A stretch of 64,000 nucleotides of DNA from Actinacidiphila fildesensis (GCF_042652185.1 NZ_JBHSIX010000022.1); one strand, 5' to 3'; shown: positions 25,555-35,387, numbered from the stretch's first letter. Made by a program: numbers and translations. The notes: generated by a model from the sequence alone, not told the origin.

Positions 25555-27174
25555 GTGCACGTGCCGCAGAGCGAGCCGCAGCGTGCTCCGGACGCCCCCA
25601 CGGTACTGAGCGAGGAACGCCGGCTCCGCAAGGAGCTCGGGGTCTGGAGCCTGGCGGCGATCGGGTTCTCCAACATCCTCGGCTCCGGCTGGCTGTTCGC
25701 GGCCATGTTCGCCGCGCAGACCGCAGGGCCCGCCTCGTTGCTGTCCTGGGTCGCGGCGGGCGTGCTGTGCGGCCTGGTGGCGCTGGTGATGGTGGAGCTC
25801 GGCGCCACCCGCCCCGAGGGCGGCGGAACCGTGCGCTGGCCGCTCTACGCGAGCGGCCGGCTGGTGGGCACCGTGATCGGCTGGTCGGTCCTGCTGTCGG
25901 TCGGCGGCACGGCGGCGGAGATCAGCGCGATCATGCAGTACGCCGCGCACTACCTCCCCGGCCTCTACGACAACGGCCGGCTGACCGCGTCCGGCCTGGC
26001 CGTGGCCTCGGGACTGAGCATCCTGCTGACCGCGCTCAACTGGTTCGCGGTACGCACCTTCGCGCGGCTGAACAACCTGGTGTCGCTGTTCAAGGTCGTC
26101 GTGCCCGTCGTCACCGTGGTGGCGCTGTTCCTCTCCGGCACGCACTCCGGGCGGCTCACCGACCACGGCGGCTTCGCACCGTACGGCTACGCGGCCTGTC
26201 TGACCGCGCTCGCCAGCGGCGGCATCGTGTACTCCGTCAACGGCTTCCAGGCGCCGCTCGACTTCTCCGGCGAGGCCCGCAACCCCCGGCGCAATGTGCC
26301 GGGCGCGGTACTCACCGGCATCGGGCTGGCCGTGCTGGTCTACCTGGGACTGCAGCTCGCCTTCCTCTTCACGGTGCCGGACTCGCTGCTCGGCCACGGA
26401 TGGCAGGGCGTGAACTTCGAGTCACCGTTCGGGCAGCTCGCCCTGGTGCTCAACCTGCACTGGCTGGCCACCCTGCTCTACGCCGACGCGGTGGTCTCGC
26501 CCGGCGGCTCGGCCTACGTCGGGGTCGCGATCGACGCCCGGCACACCTACGCCCTGGCCAAGAACGGCCTGCTGCCGCGCTTCTTCATGCGGATCGACGC
26601 CCGCTCCGGCATGGCCCACCGGGCGCTGCTGCTCAACCTCGTCGTGATCGTCCTGTTCATGCTGCCGTTCGGCGGCTGGCAGGACATCGTCAGCGTGATG
26701 GGCGACATGTATCTGCTCATCTACGCGGCGTCCGCGGTCGCCGTCGCCGTGTTCCGGGCGCGGGACAGGGAGCAGGGGGTGACCCGCAAGGACGGCCAGG
26801 TACCCGGGGTGCGCTGGATCGCGCCGATCAGCTTCGTGGTGGCCACCGAATTCGTCTACTGGTCGGGCTGGCACGATCTGCGCCTCGCGCTGCCGCTGGT
26901 TCTCGCCGGTGTGCCGCTGTTCCTGCTGCTGCGCCGCGACGCCGCCGGGCGGCCGGTGCGCGAGGAGCTGCGGGACGGCGCCTGGCTGGTCTGCCAGCTG
27001 GCCGCGCTGACGTTGCTGTCCTGGCTGGGCACCTTCGGCGGCTCGGGCCGGCTGCCCGCGCCGTACGACACGATCGTGGTCGGTGCCGTCGCGCTCGCCG
27101 TGTTCGGCTGGGCCGTGCGCTCCGGGACGGCGCACCTCCGGGTGGAACCGGCCCCGCCCGTCCCGGTCACCTGA
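25555..27174 (+). CDS. APC-family amino-acid permease
   Basis: 539 residues with about twelve membrane helices. The APC signature IGFSNILGSGWLF lies in helix 1, and NGFQAPLDFSGEARNPRRNVP follows helix 6. It should be a proton-coupled amino-acid or amine importer. AGGAGG at 25545-25550 serves GTG 25555 at short spacing; GTG 25561 is an equally reasonable start. It lies 99 bases after the NHLM genes and is possibly transcribed by read-through, but no functional link is evident. A hairpin follows at 27281. Confidence 0.88.
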   Translation: MHVPQSEPQRAPDAPTVLSEERRLRKELGVWSLAAIGFSNILGSGWLFAAMFAAQTAGPASLLSWVAAGVLCGLVALVMVELGATRPEGGGTVRWPLYASGRLVGTVIGWSVLLSVGGTAAEISAIMQYAAHYLPGLYDNGRLTASGLAVASGLSILLTALNWFAVRTFARLNNLVSLFKVVVPVVTVVALFLSGTHSGRLTDHGGFAPYGYAACLTALASGGIVYSVNGFQAPLDFSGEARNPRRNVPGAVLTGIGLAVLVYLGLQLAFLFTVPDSLLGHGWQGVNFESPFGQLALVLNLHWLATLLYADAVVSPGGSAYVGVAIDARHTYALAKNGLLPRFFMRIDARSGMAHRALLLNLVVIVLFMLPFGGWQDIVSVMGDMYLLIYAASAVAVAVFRARDREQGVTRKDGQVPGVRWIAPISFVVATEFVYWSGWHDLRLALPLVLAGVPLFLLLRRDAAGRPVREELRDGAWLVCQLAALTLLSWLGTFGGSGRLPAPYDTIVVGAVALAVFGWAVRSGTAHLRVEPAPPVPVT

Positions 27175-27280
27175 CCGGGGCCCGTGCTGGGGCATTCCGT
27201 GATGAACGGGGCCCACCCGGTGAGGAAAACCCAAGTGGAGGCGAACAAAAACACATGTACTCCGGCTCGCGCAGGCGGTG

Positions 27281-27312
27281 GGATCAGGGCGACCCCCCGC
27301 TTGCCCTGATCC
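27281..27312 (+). terminator. Hairpin terminator
   Basis: GGATCAGGGC (27281-27290) and its exact complement (27303-27312) flank a 12-base loop. It lies 107 bases after the permease stop and 46 before the next start, separating the two units. It could alternatively act in the 5' leader of the secreted-protein gene. Confidence 0.5.
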
Positions 27313-27357
27313 GGCCCCCACCGCCGGACCAGCACACCCGGACGGAAAGGACTATCT

Positions 27358-29580
27358 GTGTCCCGTCCCCGAAGAGTCCTCGCGGCGCTCGCCGTGACCC
27401 TCCCGCTGCTCACCGCCGGCCTGCTCGCACCGGGAACGGCGTCGGCGCTCCCGCCCGGCGCCACGTACACGGTCTCCGTCGGCTCGAAGGCCTCCTACGC
27501 CCATCCGACCGACACCTCCGCGGTCCCCTACATCGACAAGGACGGCGCGTTCTACTTCCAGCAGTCCGCCGCCCTGTACGGTGCCACGGACCCCCGCTAC
27601 TGGGACTTCTTCACCGGTACGAACTTCGACGACGCCTCGCGGTCGAGTGCTATCAGCAACGCGGTGAACCCGGCCAACTCCAGCGACAAGAACAACGACA
27701 CGACCTGGCGCTGCAACAACAGCCCGACCGGAGTGACGGCGACCGCCGCGCCCTCGGGCTCGGGGTACGCGCAGAAGAACTACTGCGACCTGACCGGGGT
27801 GTGGGTCGATCCGGACACCGGTGACTGGTACGGCCTGGTGCACAACGAGTTCACCCCGCAGCCGTTCGGCGACGGCCTGCACTACGACGCGATCGACTAC
27901 GCGCGCTCGACGAACCAGGGCAAGGTCTGGAACATCCTGGGCCACGCGATCACCTCGCCGTACAGCACCGCACGGGCCGACACCACGGCCTTCCCGAACC
28001 AGACGTACGACTACGGTGACGGCGACCAGCGGCTCTTCGTCGACACGGCGTCCGGCTACTTCTACATCACCTACGGCTCGCGCATCGTGGACAAGAACGG
28101 CGGCTGGAAGGCGTTCTACGCCCATGCCGCCCGCGCTCCCATCTCGTCCAAGATGGCGCCCGGCTCCTGGCAGAAGTGGTACAACGGCTCCTGGTCGCAG
28201 CCCGGACAGGGCGGCCTGGAGAGCAACGAGGTGCCGGTGACCTCCGCCGGCGGCACCGGATACACCCCCGCGTCGGCCGAGTACGATCCGGCCAACACCG
28301 GCACCGTGGACCAGCAGGTCGCGGCAGGCAAGATGCCGCCGACCTCGCCGCTGTTCGTCATGGACATCACCTACAACGCCTATCTGGGCCTGTACATCGG
28401 TGAACCGCAGGCGGTCGACCAGAGTGGCAACGCCCCACAGCAGATCTACGCCACCGACGACCTCTCCACCCAGAAGTGGACGCTGATCGGCGACACCGGC
28501 AGCCACCACACCGCCTCGTGGTACCGGTGGTTCCTGGACAGCGCGAACAGGACCAGTTCGACGATCGTCGGCAAGAACTTCCGCTCGTACTGCTCCTTCG
28601 GATGCTCCGGCGGCGCTTCCGGCGAGTACGTCAACCTCACGATCGACTCGTCCGCCCCGGCACCGTCACCGGTCGACCCGGCGAAGACCTACACGATCGG
28701 CAGCGGGTCCGGCCGCGTCCTCGCCCAGGCCACCGGCAGCTCGGCCACCACCTCGGTCACGGCCGCGACCGGGTCAAGTCTCGAATCGTGGAGCTTCACC
28801 GGCAACGGCGACGGCTCCTACCGCATCACCAACGCCGCCACCGGCCAACTGCTCGGGGTGAACTCCGCTGCGACGGCCAACCGTGCCTGGGCCACCAAGC
28901 CGACCGCCACCACGGTGGGGTCCGGCGGTCCCACCGTCGGCCAGCAGTGGTTCCTCATCAAGAACGTGAACTCCGCGGGCGCGCAGACCGGCACATACCG
29001 CATCGTCAACCGGTACAGCGGTCTCGTCCTCGGCATGTCGTCCGACACCGGCCGGCTCGCCGAGACCACCCCGGCCCGCACCTGGACCAACGGCACGGGC
29101 AACCCGGTCGGCGGCTCCCGTACCGCCGCCGAGCAGGCCCTGACCCTGACCGCCACCGCGGCCGCGAGCAACCTGAACGGCACGCACACGATCTCCGTGT
29201 CCGGCAAGGCTCTCGATGATCCCGACTGGCACACGGAGCCCGGCGTCCAGCTCGACACCTGGTCGCTGAACGGCGGCAAGAACCAGAACTGGGTCTTCAC
29301 CCAGCAGTCCGACGGCTCCTACACCCTCGTCAACGCCCACTCCAACCTGTGCGCCGACGATGACGGAGGCGCCACCGCACCGGGCACGGCAGTGGTCCAG
29401 TGGACCTGCACCGGCGGTGCCAACCAGAAGTGGCGGGTGACGAAGCTGGCGTCCGGCGCCTACACGATCACCAACGTCCACAGCGGACTCCTGCTGACGA
29501 CCTCGTCGACCTCCGACGGTGGCACGGTCACCCAGCAGACGGACACCGATCTGCCGCGGCAGCACTGGACCATCGCCTGA
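27358..29580 (+). CDS. Secreted RICIN-domain protein, probable carbohydrate-active enzyme
   Basis: 740 residues. A Sec signal peptide occupies about 1-31, cleaved near ASA-LPP. Residues 32-430 form an extracellular domain rich in Tyr, Trp and Asp (DPRYWDFFTGTNFDD, YDYGDGDQRLFVDTASGYFYITYG) that reads like a glycoside-hydrolase beta-propeller; I cannot assign the family. After a PSPVDP linker, residues 445-740 hold two R-type lectin (ricin B) modules with repeated QxW motifs (NQNWVF, NQKWRV, RQHWTI). Likely role is binding and attacking an external polysaccharide. A sugar-type importer follows and may take up the products. Confidence 0.75.
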   Translation: MSRPRRVLAALAVTLPLLTAGLLAPGTASALPPGATYTVSVGSKASYAHPTDTSAVPYIDKDGAFYFQQSAALYGATDPRYWDFFTGTNFDDASRSSAISNAVNPANSSDKNNDTTWRCNNSPTGVTATAAPSGSGYAQKNYCDLTGVWVDPDTGDWYGLVHNEFTPQPFGDGLHYDAIDYARSTNQGKVWNILGHAITSPYSTARADTTAFPNQTYDYGDGDQRLFVDTASGYFYITYGSRIVDKNGGWKAFYAHAARAPISSKMAPGSWQKWYNGSWSQPGQGGLESNEVPVTSAGGTGYTPASAEYDPANTGTVDQQVAAGKMPPTSPLFVMDITYNAYLGLYIGEPQAVDQSGNAPQQIYATDDLSTQKWTLIGDTGSHHTASWYRWFLDSANRTSSTIVGKNFRSYCSFGCSGGASGEYVNLTIDSSAPAPSPVDPAKTYTIGSGSGRVLAQATGSSATTSVTAATGSSLESWSFTGNGDGSYRITNAATGQLLGVNSAATANRAWATKPTATTVGSGGPTVGQQWFLIKNVNSAGAQTGTYRIVNRYSGLVLGMSSDTGRLAETTPARTWTNGTGNPVGGSRTAAEQALTLTATAAASNLNGTHTISVSGKALDDPDWHTEPGVQLDTWSLNGGKNQNWVFTQQSDGSYTLVNAHSNLCADDDGGATAPGTAVVQWTCTGGANQKWRVTKLASGAYTITNVHSGLLLTTSSTSDGGTVTQQTDTDLPRQHWTIA

Positions 29581-29625
29581 CCCCGCACCGAGTCGGCCAT
29601 CGGCCGGCATCGCACTGAGCCAGGG

Positions 29626-29662
29626 AAGCGCACCCGATCGGTACCACCGATCGGGTGCGCTT
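29626..29662 (+). terminator. Strong hairpin terminator
   Basis: Seventeen-base perfect arms (29626-29642 and 29646-29662) enclose the loop ACC. The core is GCACCCGATCGGT, and the right arm ends in TTT. It lies 46 bases after the lectin gene stop. Confidence 0.85.
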
Positions 29663-30394
29663 TGCTCATGTTCCAACAAAATGCTGCGGAACTCAACGGG
29701 CGGCGCCGAGGGCGGAAGCCGGGGGTCCCGGCCCGGTGCGGGCTCTCCACGGGTGGCGGCGGCGCGGACCGGGGCCGAGGTGCCGTCGGCGTGCCCTCCG
29801 GGGTGCCGCATCCGGCGGCCGGCTCCGTGCCGGGGGTCGTGCTCGGCGTGACGCCCTTGGGTAACGGACGAACGCAACGATGGCCCGCTCCTGAGGAAGG
29901 CCGGATCGCCCTCCCGGAACGTCGGCGGAAGACGGGTCCGGCCTCGACACATCGGCCGTGCGCCCTGGCCGGCCCGGATGCCCAGGGGTGGCGACCGCGA
30001 TCCATGGTGCATCTTGAAGCAACGTATGTGAACTTGTTTGACCGGTCAGGGCGTGTCCTGACCCCCTTTCCCGTCCCCCGTGAGTGCTCCGGGGAAGGCC
30101 GGATGTCGATTTCCGCAGTCCGGAGCGGCTCGTACCGCTACATCACGGTCCCACAACACCACCGGGTCGGAGCGTTGACGCCCCTGGGTAAGGGGGCGTA
30201 GAACTACCCCTGCGAGCGAGGTCCCGGTTAATCCTGTTGAATTTTGTTCGAAACCATCAGGTGCTAGGAGGTCCCCAGCGGGACCCCCCTTCCGTCTCTT
30301 CGCCGCACCGCATCCCATGCACCGCATCGTGACCGCAGACCACAGCAGACCGCAGACCACAGACCACAGACCACAGACCACCCATGGAGGCACC
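29663..30394 (+). promoter_or_regulatory. Leader and promoter region of the ABC importer operon
   Basis: About 730 bases without a supportable gene. TTGACG (30175-30180) and TAGAAC (30199-30204) are 18 bases apart and form a credible vegetative promoter for the importer. Downstream is an unusually AT-rich stretch (30226-30256) containing TTGAATTTTGTTCGAA, a rough inverted repeat that could be an operator. A run of ACCACAG-type repeats at 30335-30382 lies just before the ribosome-binding site. Confidence 0.45.
30335..30382 (+). repeat. Short tandem repeat (7-bp ACCACAG units) in 5' leader
   Basis: CAGACCACAG-like units are repeated imperfectly, then as three near-exact 7-bp ACCACAG units. They end a few bases before GGAGG (30386-30390) and the ATG of the solute-binding protein. 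The low-complexity, purine/C-rich leader is probably unstructured; any function is unknown. Confidence 0.6.
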
Positions 30395-31735
30395 ATGTCG
30401 GATGTCGGCTCGCCGGGCAGCAACAATCCGGGGTCATCGCCGAGTCGCCGCACCCTGCTCAGGGGAATGGCCGGCATCGCAGGTCTCTCCGTCGCGGGCG
30501 GACTGCTCTCGGCCTGTGACAGCTCCTCGTCCACACCGAGCGACAGCGGTTCGGCCGGGGGTCAGGTGACCTTCGGCTCCAACTACTCGGACCCCGCAGC
30601 GAAGACCGCGTTCGCGGCGCTGGCGGGCGCGGCCACCAAGGCGTCCGGTTCACCGATCAAGATCAACACGGTCGACCACAACACCTTCCAGACCAACATC
30701 ACCAGCTATCTGCAGGGCACGCCGGACGACCTGTTCACCTGGTTCGCCGGCTACCGCATGCAGTACTTCGCGGCCCAGGGCCTCGCGCTGCCGATCGACG
30801 ACGTCTGGGAGAAGATCGGCGGCAACTTCGGCCCCGCCGCCAAGAAGCTGTCGACCGGTCTGGACGGCCACCAGTACCTGGTGCCGATGTACAACTACCC
30901 CTGGGTGGTCTTCTACAACAAGAGCGTGTTCAGCGCGAAGGGCTACACCGTCCCCACCAACTGGGACCAGTACCTCGCCCTGGCCAAGAAGATGAAGACC
31001 GACGGCATGATCCCGATCGCCTTCGCCGACAAGGACGGCTGGCCCGCGCTGGGCACCTTCGACATCCTCAACATGAGGATCAACGGCTACGACTACCACA
31101 TGAAGCTGATGAAGCACGAGATCCCCTGGACCGACCCGGGGGTGACCCAGGTGTTCGATCACTGGGCCCAGCTCATGCCGTACGTACAGAGCGGCGCCAA
31201 CGGCCGGATCTGGCAGGACGCCGCCAAGGCCCTGGAGACCAAGCAGGCCGGCATGATGTTCCAGGGCACCAACCAGGTCGCCGCGCAGTACGTCACCGAC
31301 AAGGCGAACCTCGACGACCTGGACTTCTTCGTCTTCCCCGAGATCAACCCGGCCTACGGCACGGACTACATGGACGCGCCCACCGACGGCTTCATGCTCA
31401 GCAAGAAGGCCAAGAACACCGTCGCCGCCAAGAAGATCCTGGAGTACATCGGCACCGGCGCGGCCGAAGCCGAGTTCCTCAAGACCGACCAGTGGGACGT
31501 CGGCCTGGCCACCGGACTGAAGGTGCCGTCCTACAACGCGATCCAGACGAAGTCGGTCGCCGAGATCGCCAAGTGCAAGGCCGTCGCCCAGTACATGGAC
31601 CGCGACGCGGACCCCGCCATGTCCAACGCGATGATCTCCATCATCCAGAAGTTCATCGCCGACCCGAGTTCCGGCAACATCGCCTCGTTGCAGAAGAGCG
31701 CGGAGAGCCAGGCAAAGGCCATCTACACCTCATGA
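30395..31735 (+). CDS. ABC sugar transporter solute-binding lipoprotein
   Basis: 446 residues. A twin-arginine motif (SRRTLLRGMAG) is followed by the lipobox LLSAC, so it is a Tat-exported lipoprotein. The remainder is a family-1 extracellular solute-binding domain (FKTDGMIPIAFADK-like hinge region, TDYMDAPTDGFMLSKKAKN). It should capture an oligosaccharide and deliver it to the two permeases that follow with 4-base overlaps. No ATPase gene is present; streptomycetes commonly use the shared MsiK ATPase. ATG 30395 has GGAGG at ideal spacing. Confidence 0.9.
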   Translation: MSDVGSPGSNNPGSSPSRRTLLRGMAGIAGLSVAGGLLSACDSSSSTPSDSGSAGGQVTFGSNYSDPAAKTAFAALAGAATKASGSPIKINTVDHNTFQTNITSYLQGTPDDLFTWFAGYRMQYFAAQGLALPIDDVWEKIGGNFGPAAKKLSTGLDGHQYLVPMYNYPWVVFYNKSVFSAKGYTVPTNWDQYLALAKKMKTDGMIPIAFADKDGWPALGTFDILNMRINGYDYHMKLMKHEIPWTDPGVTQVFDHWAQLMPYVQSGANGRIWQDAAKALETKQAGMMFQGTNQVAAQYVTDKANLDDLDFFVFPEINPAYGTDYMDAPTDGFMLSKKAKNTVAAKKILEYIGTGAAEAEFLKTDQWDVGLATGLKVPSYNAIQTKSVAEIAKCKAVAQYMDRDADPAMSNAMISIIQKFIADPSSGNIASLQKSAESQAKAIYTS

Positions 31736-32715
31736 CGACCACCCAAGCGCGACCCCCGGCGGCGAAGCAGCGCCGCCGGGGCGGCGTGCGCAAACTCTCC
31801 GGACGCGACAAGCTCGTCGTCGCACTGCTCCTCGGCATCCCGCTGCTGATAGAACTGGTCTTCATCTGGTTCCCGGCACTGGGCACCGTCCTGCTGTCGT
31901 TCACCAAGTGGAACGGCGTCGGCAGCCTCGGCACCAAGTCGTGCCTGCCCAACGTGCCCTCGATCATGAACAACGGCTGCCTGTACGGGGTGCAGAACTA
32001 CCACCAGGCCGCCACGATCTACCCCGAGTTCTGGCCCGCCGTCCAGCACAACCTCATCTGGCTGGCCGTCTTCATCCTCTTCGCGACCCCGCTGGGCATG
32101 CTGTTCGCCGTCGTCATCGACTACGGCATCAAGGGCAGCCGGATGTACCAGAGCATCCTCTTCCTCCCCGTGATGCTCTCCCTCGCGCTGATCGGCATCA
32201 TCTGGGAGTTCATGTACTCCCAGAACTTCGGGCTGATCAACACGGTCATCGGACGCAACGGCGACAGCAACGCCATCGACTGGCTCGGCGATCCACACCT
32301 CAACCTCTGGGCCGTCCTGGTCGAGGCGACGTGGCGTCAGTCCGGCTATGTGATGGTCCTGTACCTCGCCGGACTCAAGGCGGTGGACCCGACGCTGCGG
32401 GAGGCCGCCAAGGTCGACGGGGCCAACGCCTGGCAGACGTTCTGGCGCGTGGTCTTCCCGGTGATGAAGCCGATCAACATCGTCATCATGGTCGTCACCG
32501 TCATCGAGTCGCTGCGCGCGTTCGACCTCGTCTACATCACCAACAAGGGAATCAACGGCCTGGAACTGCTCTCGGTGCTGGTCACCTCCAACATCGTCGG
32601 CGAGACCCAGCGGGTGGGCTTCGGATCGGCGCTGGGCGTGGTGCTCCTGGTGATCTCACTGGTCCCGATCAGCATCTTCCTGTTCCAGACGTTCCGCCGT
32701 GAGGACACCCCATGA
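31732..32715 (+). CDS. ABC sugar transporter permease 1 (MalF-like)
   Basis: 327 residues with six main membrane segments. The inner-membrane permease signature EAAKVDGANAWQTFWRVVFP couples to the ATPase. The ATG overlaps the stop of the binding-protein gene (ATGA), and its own stop overlaps the next permease. An insertion rich in Cys and Gly (TKSCLPNVPSIMNNGCLYG) after helix 1 is a periplasmic loop. Confidence 0.92.
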   Translation: MTTTQARPPAAKQRRRGGVRKLSGRDKLVVALLLGIPLLIELVFIWFPALGTVLLSFTKWNGVGSLGTKSCLPNVPSIMNNGCLYGVQNYHQAATIYPEFWPAVQHNLIWLAVFILFATPLGMLFAVVIDYGIKGSRMYQSILFLPVMLSLALIGIIWEFMYSQNFGLINTVIGRNGDSNAIDWLGDPHLNLWAVLVEATWRQSGYVMVLYLAGLKAVDPTLREAAKVDGANAWQTFWRVVFPVMKPINIVIMVVTVIESLRAFDLVYITNKGINGLELLSVLVTSNIVGETQRVGFGSALGVVLLVISLVPISIFLFQTFRREDTP

Positions 32716-33626
32716 CCACCGACACCCTGCCCCGCGTCACAGCGCAGCAGAGCTCCGGCGAACGGCCGAAGTCCCGCCCCTGGGGGCAGGTCAGCGCTCA
32801 GCTGTTCCTCGTCAGCGCCTCGGTGCTGTGGCTGCTCCCGATACTGTTCGCCCTGTACATCGCGCTGCGGCCGTACGCCGAGACGCAGAAGTACGGCTAT
32901 GTCTCACTGCCGCACCACCTCACGCTGAAGAACTTCTCGCAGGCGTGGACGCAGTCGGACATGCTGCACTACTTCCTGAACTCGGTGCTGATCACGGTTC
33001 CGGCGGTGGTGGTCGCCCTCGCGCTCTCCACCGGGGTCGCCTTCATACTGACCCGGGTCAACGTGAAGCTGAACGTCGCCCTGCTCATCCTGTTCACCGC
33101 GGGAAACCTGCTCCCGCAGCAGGTCATCATCACCCCCCTGTACCGGCTCTTCCTGAAGGTCCCGCTGCCGGAATTCCTCAGCGAGAGCGGTCTGCTGTAC
33201 AACTCGGCCTTCGGCCTGATCCTCATCAACGTGGCGTTCCAGCAGGGCTTCTGCGTCTTCGTGCTGAGCAACTACATGAAGTCGATCCCGGAGGAGATGT
33301 ACGAGGCGGCGCTGGTCGACGGCGCCGGCCTGTGGACCCGGTTCTGGAAGCTCACCGTGCCGCTGTGCCGCCCCGCGCTGGCAGCCCTCGCCACCTTGCT
33401 GACCACCTGGATCTACAACGACTTCTTCTGGGCGATCACCCTGATGTCGTCGGGTGACAAACGACCGGTCACCTCCGCACTGGCCAACCTGCAGGGCCAG
33501 TTCGTCAGCGATCAGAACCTGATCGCGGCCGCGGCACTGATCGCGGCCGTGCCCACCCTGGTGGTCTACGTCCTGCTGCAGAAGCAGTTCATCGCGGGCC
33601 TGTCCCTGGGATCGAGCAAGGGCTGA
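32712..33626 (+). CDS. ABC sugar transporter permease 2 (MalG-like)
   Basis: 304 residues, six membrane segments. The EAA loop YEAALVDGAGLWTRFWKLTVP contacts the ATPase. It partners permease 1 to form the channel. It is the last gene of a three-gene operon closed by the hairpin at 33654. Its ATG overlaps the upstream stop. Confidence 0.92.
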   Translation: MTTDTLPRVTAQQSSGERPKSRPWGQVSAQLFLVSASVLWLLPILFALYIALRPYAETQKYGYVSLPHHLTLKNFSQAWTQSDMLHYFLNSVLITVPAVVVALALSTGVAFILTRVNVKLNVALLILFTAGNLLPQQVIITPLYRLFLKVPLPEFLSESGLLYNSAFGLILINVAFQQGFCVFVLSNYMKSIPEEMYEAALVDGAGLWTRFWKLTVPLCRPALAALATLLTTWIYNDFFWAITLMSSGDKRPVTSALANLQGQFVSDQNLIAAAALIAAVPTLVVYVLLQKQFIAGLSLGSSKG

Positions 33627-33653
33627 GCGCAGCACCGCAAGTGCTCCCCGAAA

Positions 33654-33675
33654 GACGGCCGGTCACCCGGCCGTC
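33654..33675. terminator. Bidirectional hairpin terminator
   Basis: GACGGCCGG (33654-33662) and CCGGCCGTC (33667-33675) form a 9-bp stem with a four-base loop. It lies between the converging permease (ends 33626) and amidohydrolase (ends 33682). Confidence 0.7.
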
Positions 33676-33681
33676 GGTCCG

Positions 33682-35328
33682 TCAGCGGGCGTTCGGCGCC
33701 GCGTGGACGCGCTCGCCGCCGACATAGGTCAGTGCCACGGTGGTGTCACCGATGGCCTCCGGCGGGCCGTCGAAGGGATCACGGTCCAGGACCACCAGGT
33801 CGGCCAGCGCGCCGACGCGGATCGTGCCCGTGTCGTCCAGGTGGTTCACGTAGGCGGAACCCGCTGTGTACGCCGTCAGCGCGGTGCCCAGGTCGAGACG
33901 CTGCCCGGGCAGGAAGGCCGGGCGGTCCTCGCCGTGGCCGACGCGGTTGACCGCGACATGGATGCCCTGCATCGGGTCGGGGCTGCTCACCGGCCAGTCG
34001 CTGCCGGCCGCCAGCGTGGCACCGGCCCGCAGCAGGTCGCCGAACGGGTACTGCCAGGAGGCCAGTTCACCTCCCAGGAACGGGATGGTGAGCTCGTCCA
34101 TCTGCGGTTCGTGGGTGGCCCAGAGCGGCTGCAGGTTGGCGACCGCGCCGAGGCGGGCGAAGCGCGGGACGTCGTCGGGGTGGACCACCTGCAGATGGGC
34201 GAGGTGGTGCCGGTTGTCGCGGCGGCCGTTGGCGGCGAGGGCCGCCTCGACGGCGTCCAGCGCCTCGCGCACGGCGCGGTCGCCCAACGCGTGGAAGTGG
34301 ACCTGGAAGCCCAGGGCGTCCAGCTCCACGACATGGTCGCGCAGCGCCGCCGGGTCGACGAAGCTGAGGCCGCTGTTGGCGGTGGCGCAGCCGCAGGAGT
34401 CCAGATAGGGCGCCGTCATCGCGGCCGTGAAGTTCTCGGTGATGCCGTCCAGCATGATCTTCACCGAATCGGCCCTGAAGCGCCCGGCACGCAGCTGCTC
34501 GCGACGCTCGACCAGCTCGGCGATCTGCTCCGCGCCGCGTGAGCGGTCCCACCACAGGGCGCCGTTGACGCGGGCGGTGAGACGGCCGTCGGCGGCGGCG
34601 GTGAAGTAGGCGTCGGAGGGGTCGGGCTGACCGTTGAAGACGCCGAGGATGGCGTCCTGCCAACTGGTGATGCCGAGGCCGTGCAGCACCTGCTGGGCGC
34701 GGAGCAGTCCGGCGAGGCGGTCGGCCGCGGTGGTCTTCGGGACCAGGCGCGCGACGAGCCCGGTCGCCCCCTCCTGCAGCATGCCGCCGGGGGCGCCGTC
34801 GGCCTCGCGCTCGATCCGGCCGTCGGAGGGGTCGGCGCTGTCGGCGGTGAGCCCGGCGAGCTCCAGGGCGCGGGTGTTGGCCCACGCACCGTGATGGTCG
34901 CGGTTGAAGAGGAACACCGGCCGGTCGGCGACGACGGCGTCGATGAGGTGGCGGGTCGGCACCCCGCCCTCGAAACTCTCCAGGGACCAGCCGCTGCCGG
35001 TGATCCATTCTCGCTCCGGGTACGCCTCGGCGTAGGCCGCGATCCGGCGCTGGTACTCGGCAAGGCTGGTGGTGCCCGTCAGATCGCACTCGCCCAGCTC
35101 GACGCCCGCGTAGACCGCGTGGACGTGGGCGTCCTGGAAACCGGGGATCAGCAGCCGCCCGGCGAGGTCCACCACCTCGGTCTTCGGACCGACCAGTTCG
35201 CGCACTTCGTCGTGCCCGACGGCGACGATGCGCCCGCCGCGGACGGCCACGGTCGTGGCGCGGCTGCGGGCCGGATCCGTGGTGAGGGCGGGGCCGCCGG
35301 TGAAGACGAGGTCTGCGGCGTGGGTCAT
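33682..35328 (-). CDS. YtcJ-like metal-dependent amidohydrolase
   Basis: 548 residues of the amidohydrolase-3 family. Metal-site motifs are FQDAHVHAVY (HxH), HFHALGDRAV, HLAHLQVVHPDD and GSDWPVSSPDP. The enzyme should hydrolyse an amide, lactam or ring bond on a cytosolic substrate. ATG 35328 has GGAG at good spacing; an in-frame ATG 12 bases upstream is less well placed. It follows an APC permease on the same strand (59-base gap). The permease probably imports the amine or amide it degrades, under the divergent TetR. Confidence 0.88.
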   Translation of the reverse strand: MTHAADLVFTGGPALTTDPARSRATTVAVRGGRIVAVGHDEVRELVGPKTEVVDLAGRLLIPGFQDAHVHAVYAGVELGECDLTGTTSLAEYQRRIAAYAEAYPEREWITGSGWSLESFEGGVPTRHLIDAVVADRPVFLFNRDHHGAWANTRALELAGLTADSADPSDGRIEREADGAPGGMLQEGATGLVARLVPKTTAADRLAGLLRAQQVLHGLGITSWQDAILGVFNGQPDPSDAYFTAAADGRLTARVNGALWWDRSRGAEQIAELVERREQLRAGRFRADSVKIMLDGITENFTAAMTAPYLDSCGCATANSGLSFVDPAALRDHVVELDALGFQVHFHALGDRAVREALDAVEAALAANGRRDNRHHLAHLQVVHPDDVPRFARLGAVANLQPLWATHEPQMDELTIPFLGGELASWQYPFGDLLRAGATLAAGSDWPVSSPDPMQGIHVAVNRVGHGEDRPAFLPGQRLDLGTALTAYTAGSAYVNHLDDTGTIRVGALADLVVLDRDPFDGPPEAIGDTTVALTYVGGERVHAAPNAR

Positions 35329-35387
35329 GGACTGCTCCATATGTCGTTTCGGTGGGGCGGAGGGCGTCAGGTCGTCGGGTGGGTGGT

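Noticed and set aside
22525..26397. Very long (1290-codon) minus-strand open frame
   Set aside because: It is antisense to the second NHLM ABC gene and the permease. Such frames arise from high-GC third positions, and the translation is repetitive, Gly/Gln/Arg-rich shadow sequence.
29662..30201. 179-codon plus-strand frame between lectin and importer genes
   Set aside because: Starts inside the terminator's downstream flank, has no ribosome-binding site, has disordered composition, and spans the importer promoter.
30230..30250. TTGAATTTTGTTCGAA as a defined sugar-regulator operator
   Set aside because: The symmetry is imperfect and no LacI, GntR or ROK gene is adjacent, so it is mentioned only as possible within the leader region.
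30335..30382. CRISPR-like short repeats
   Set aside because: Units are 7-10 bp without spacers. It is a simple tandem repeat; no CRISPR array or cas gene was found anywhere.
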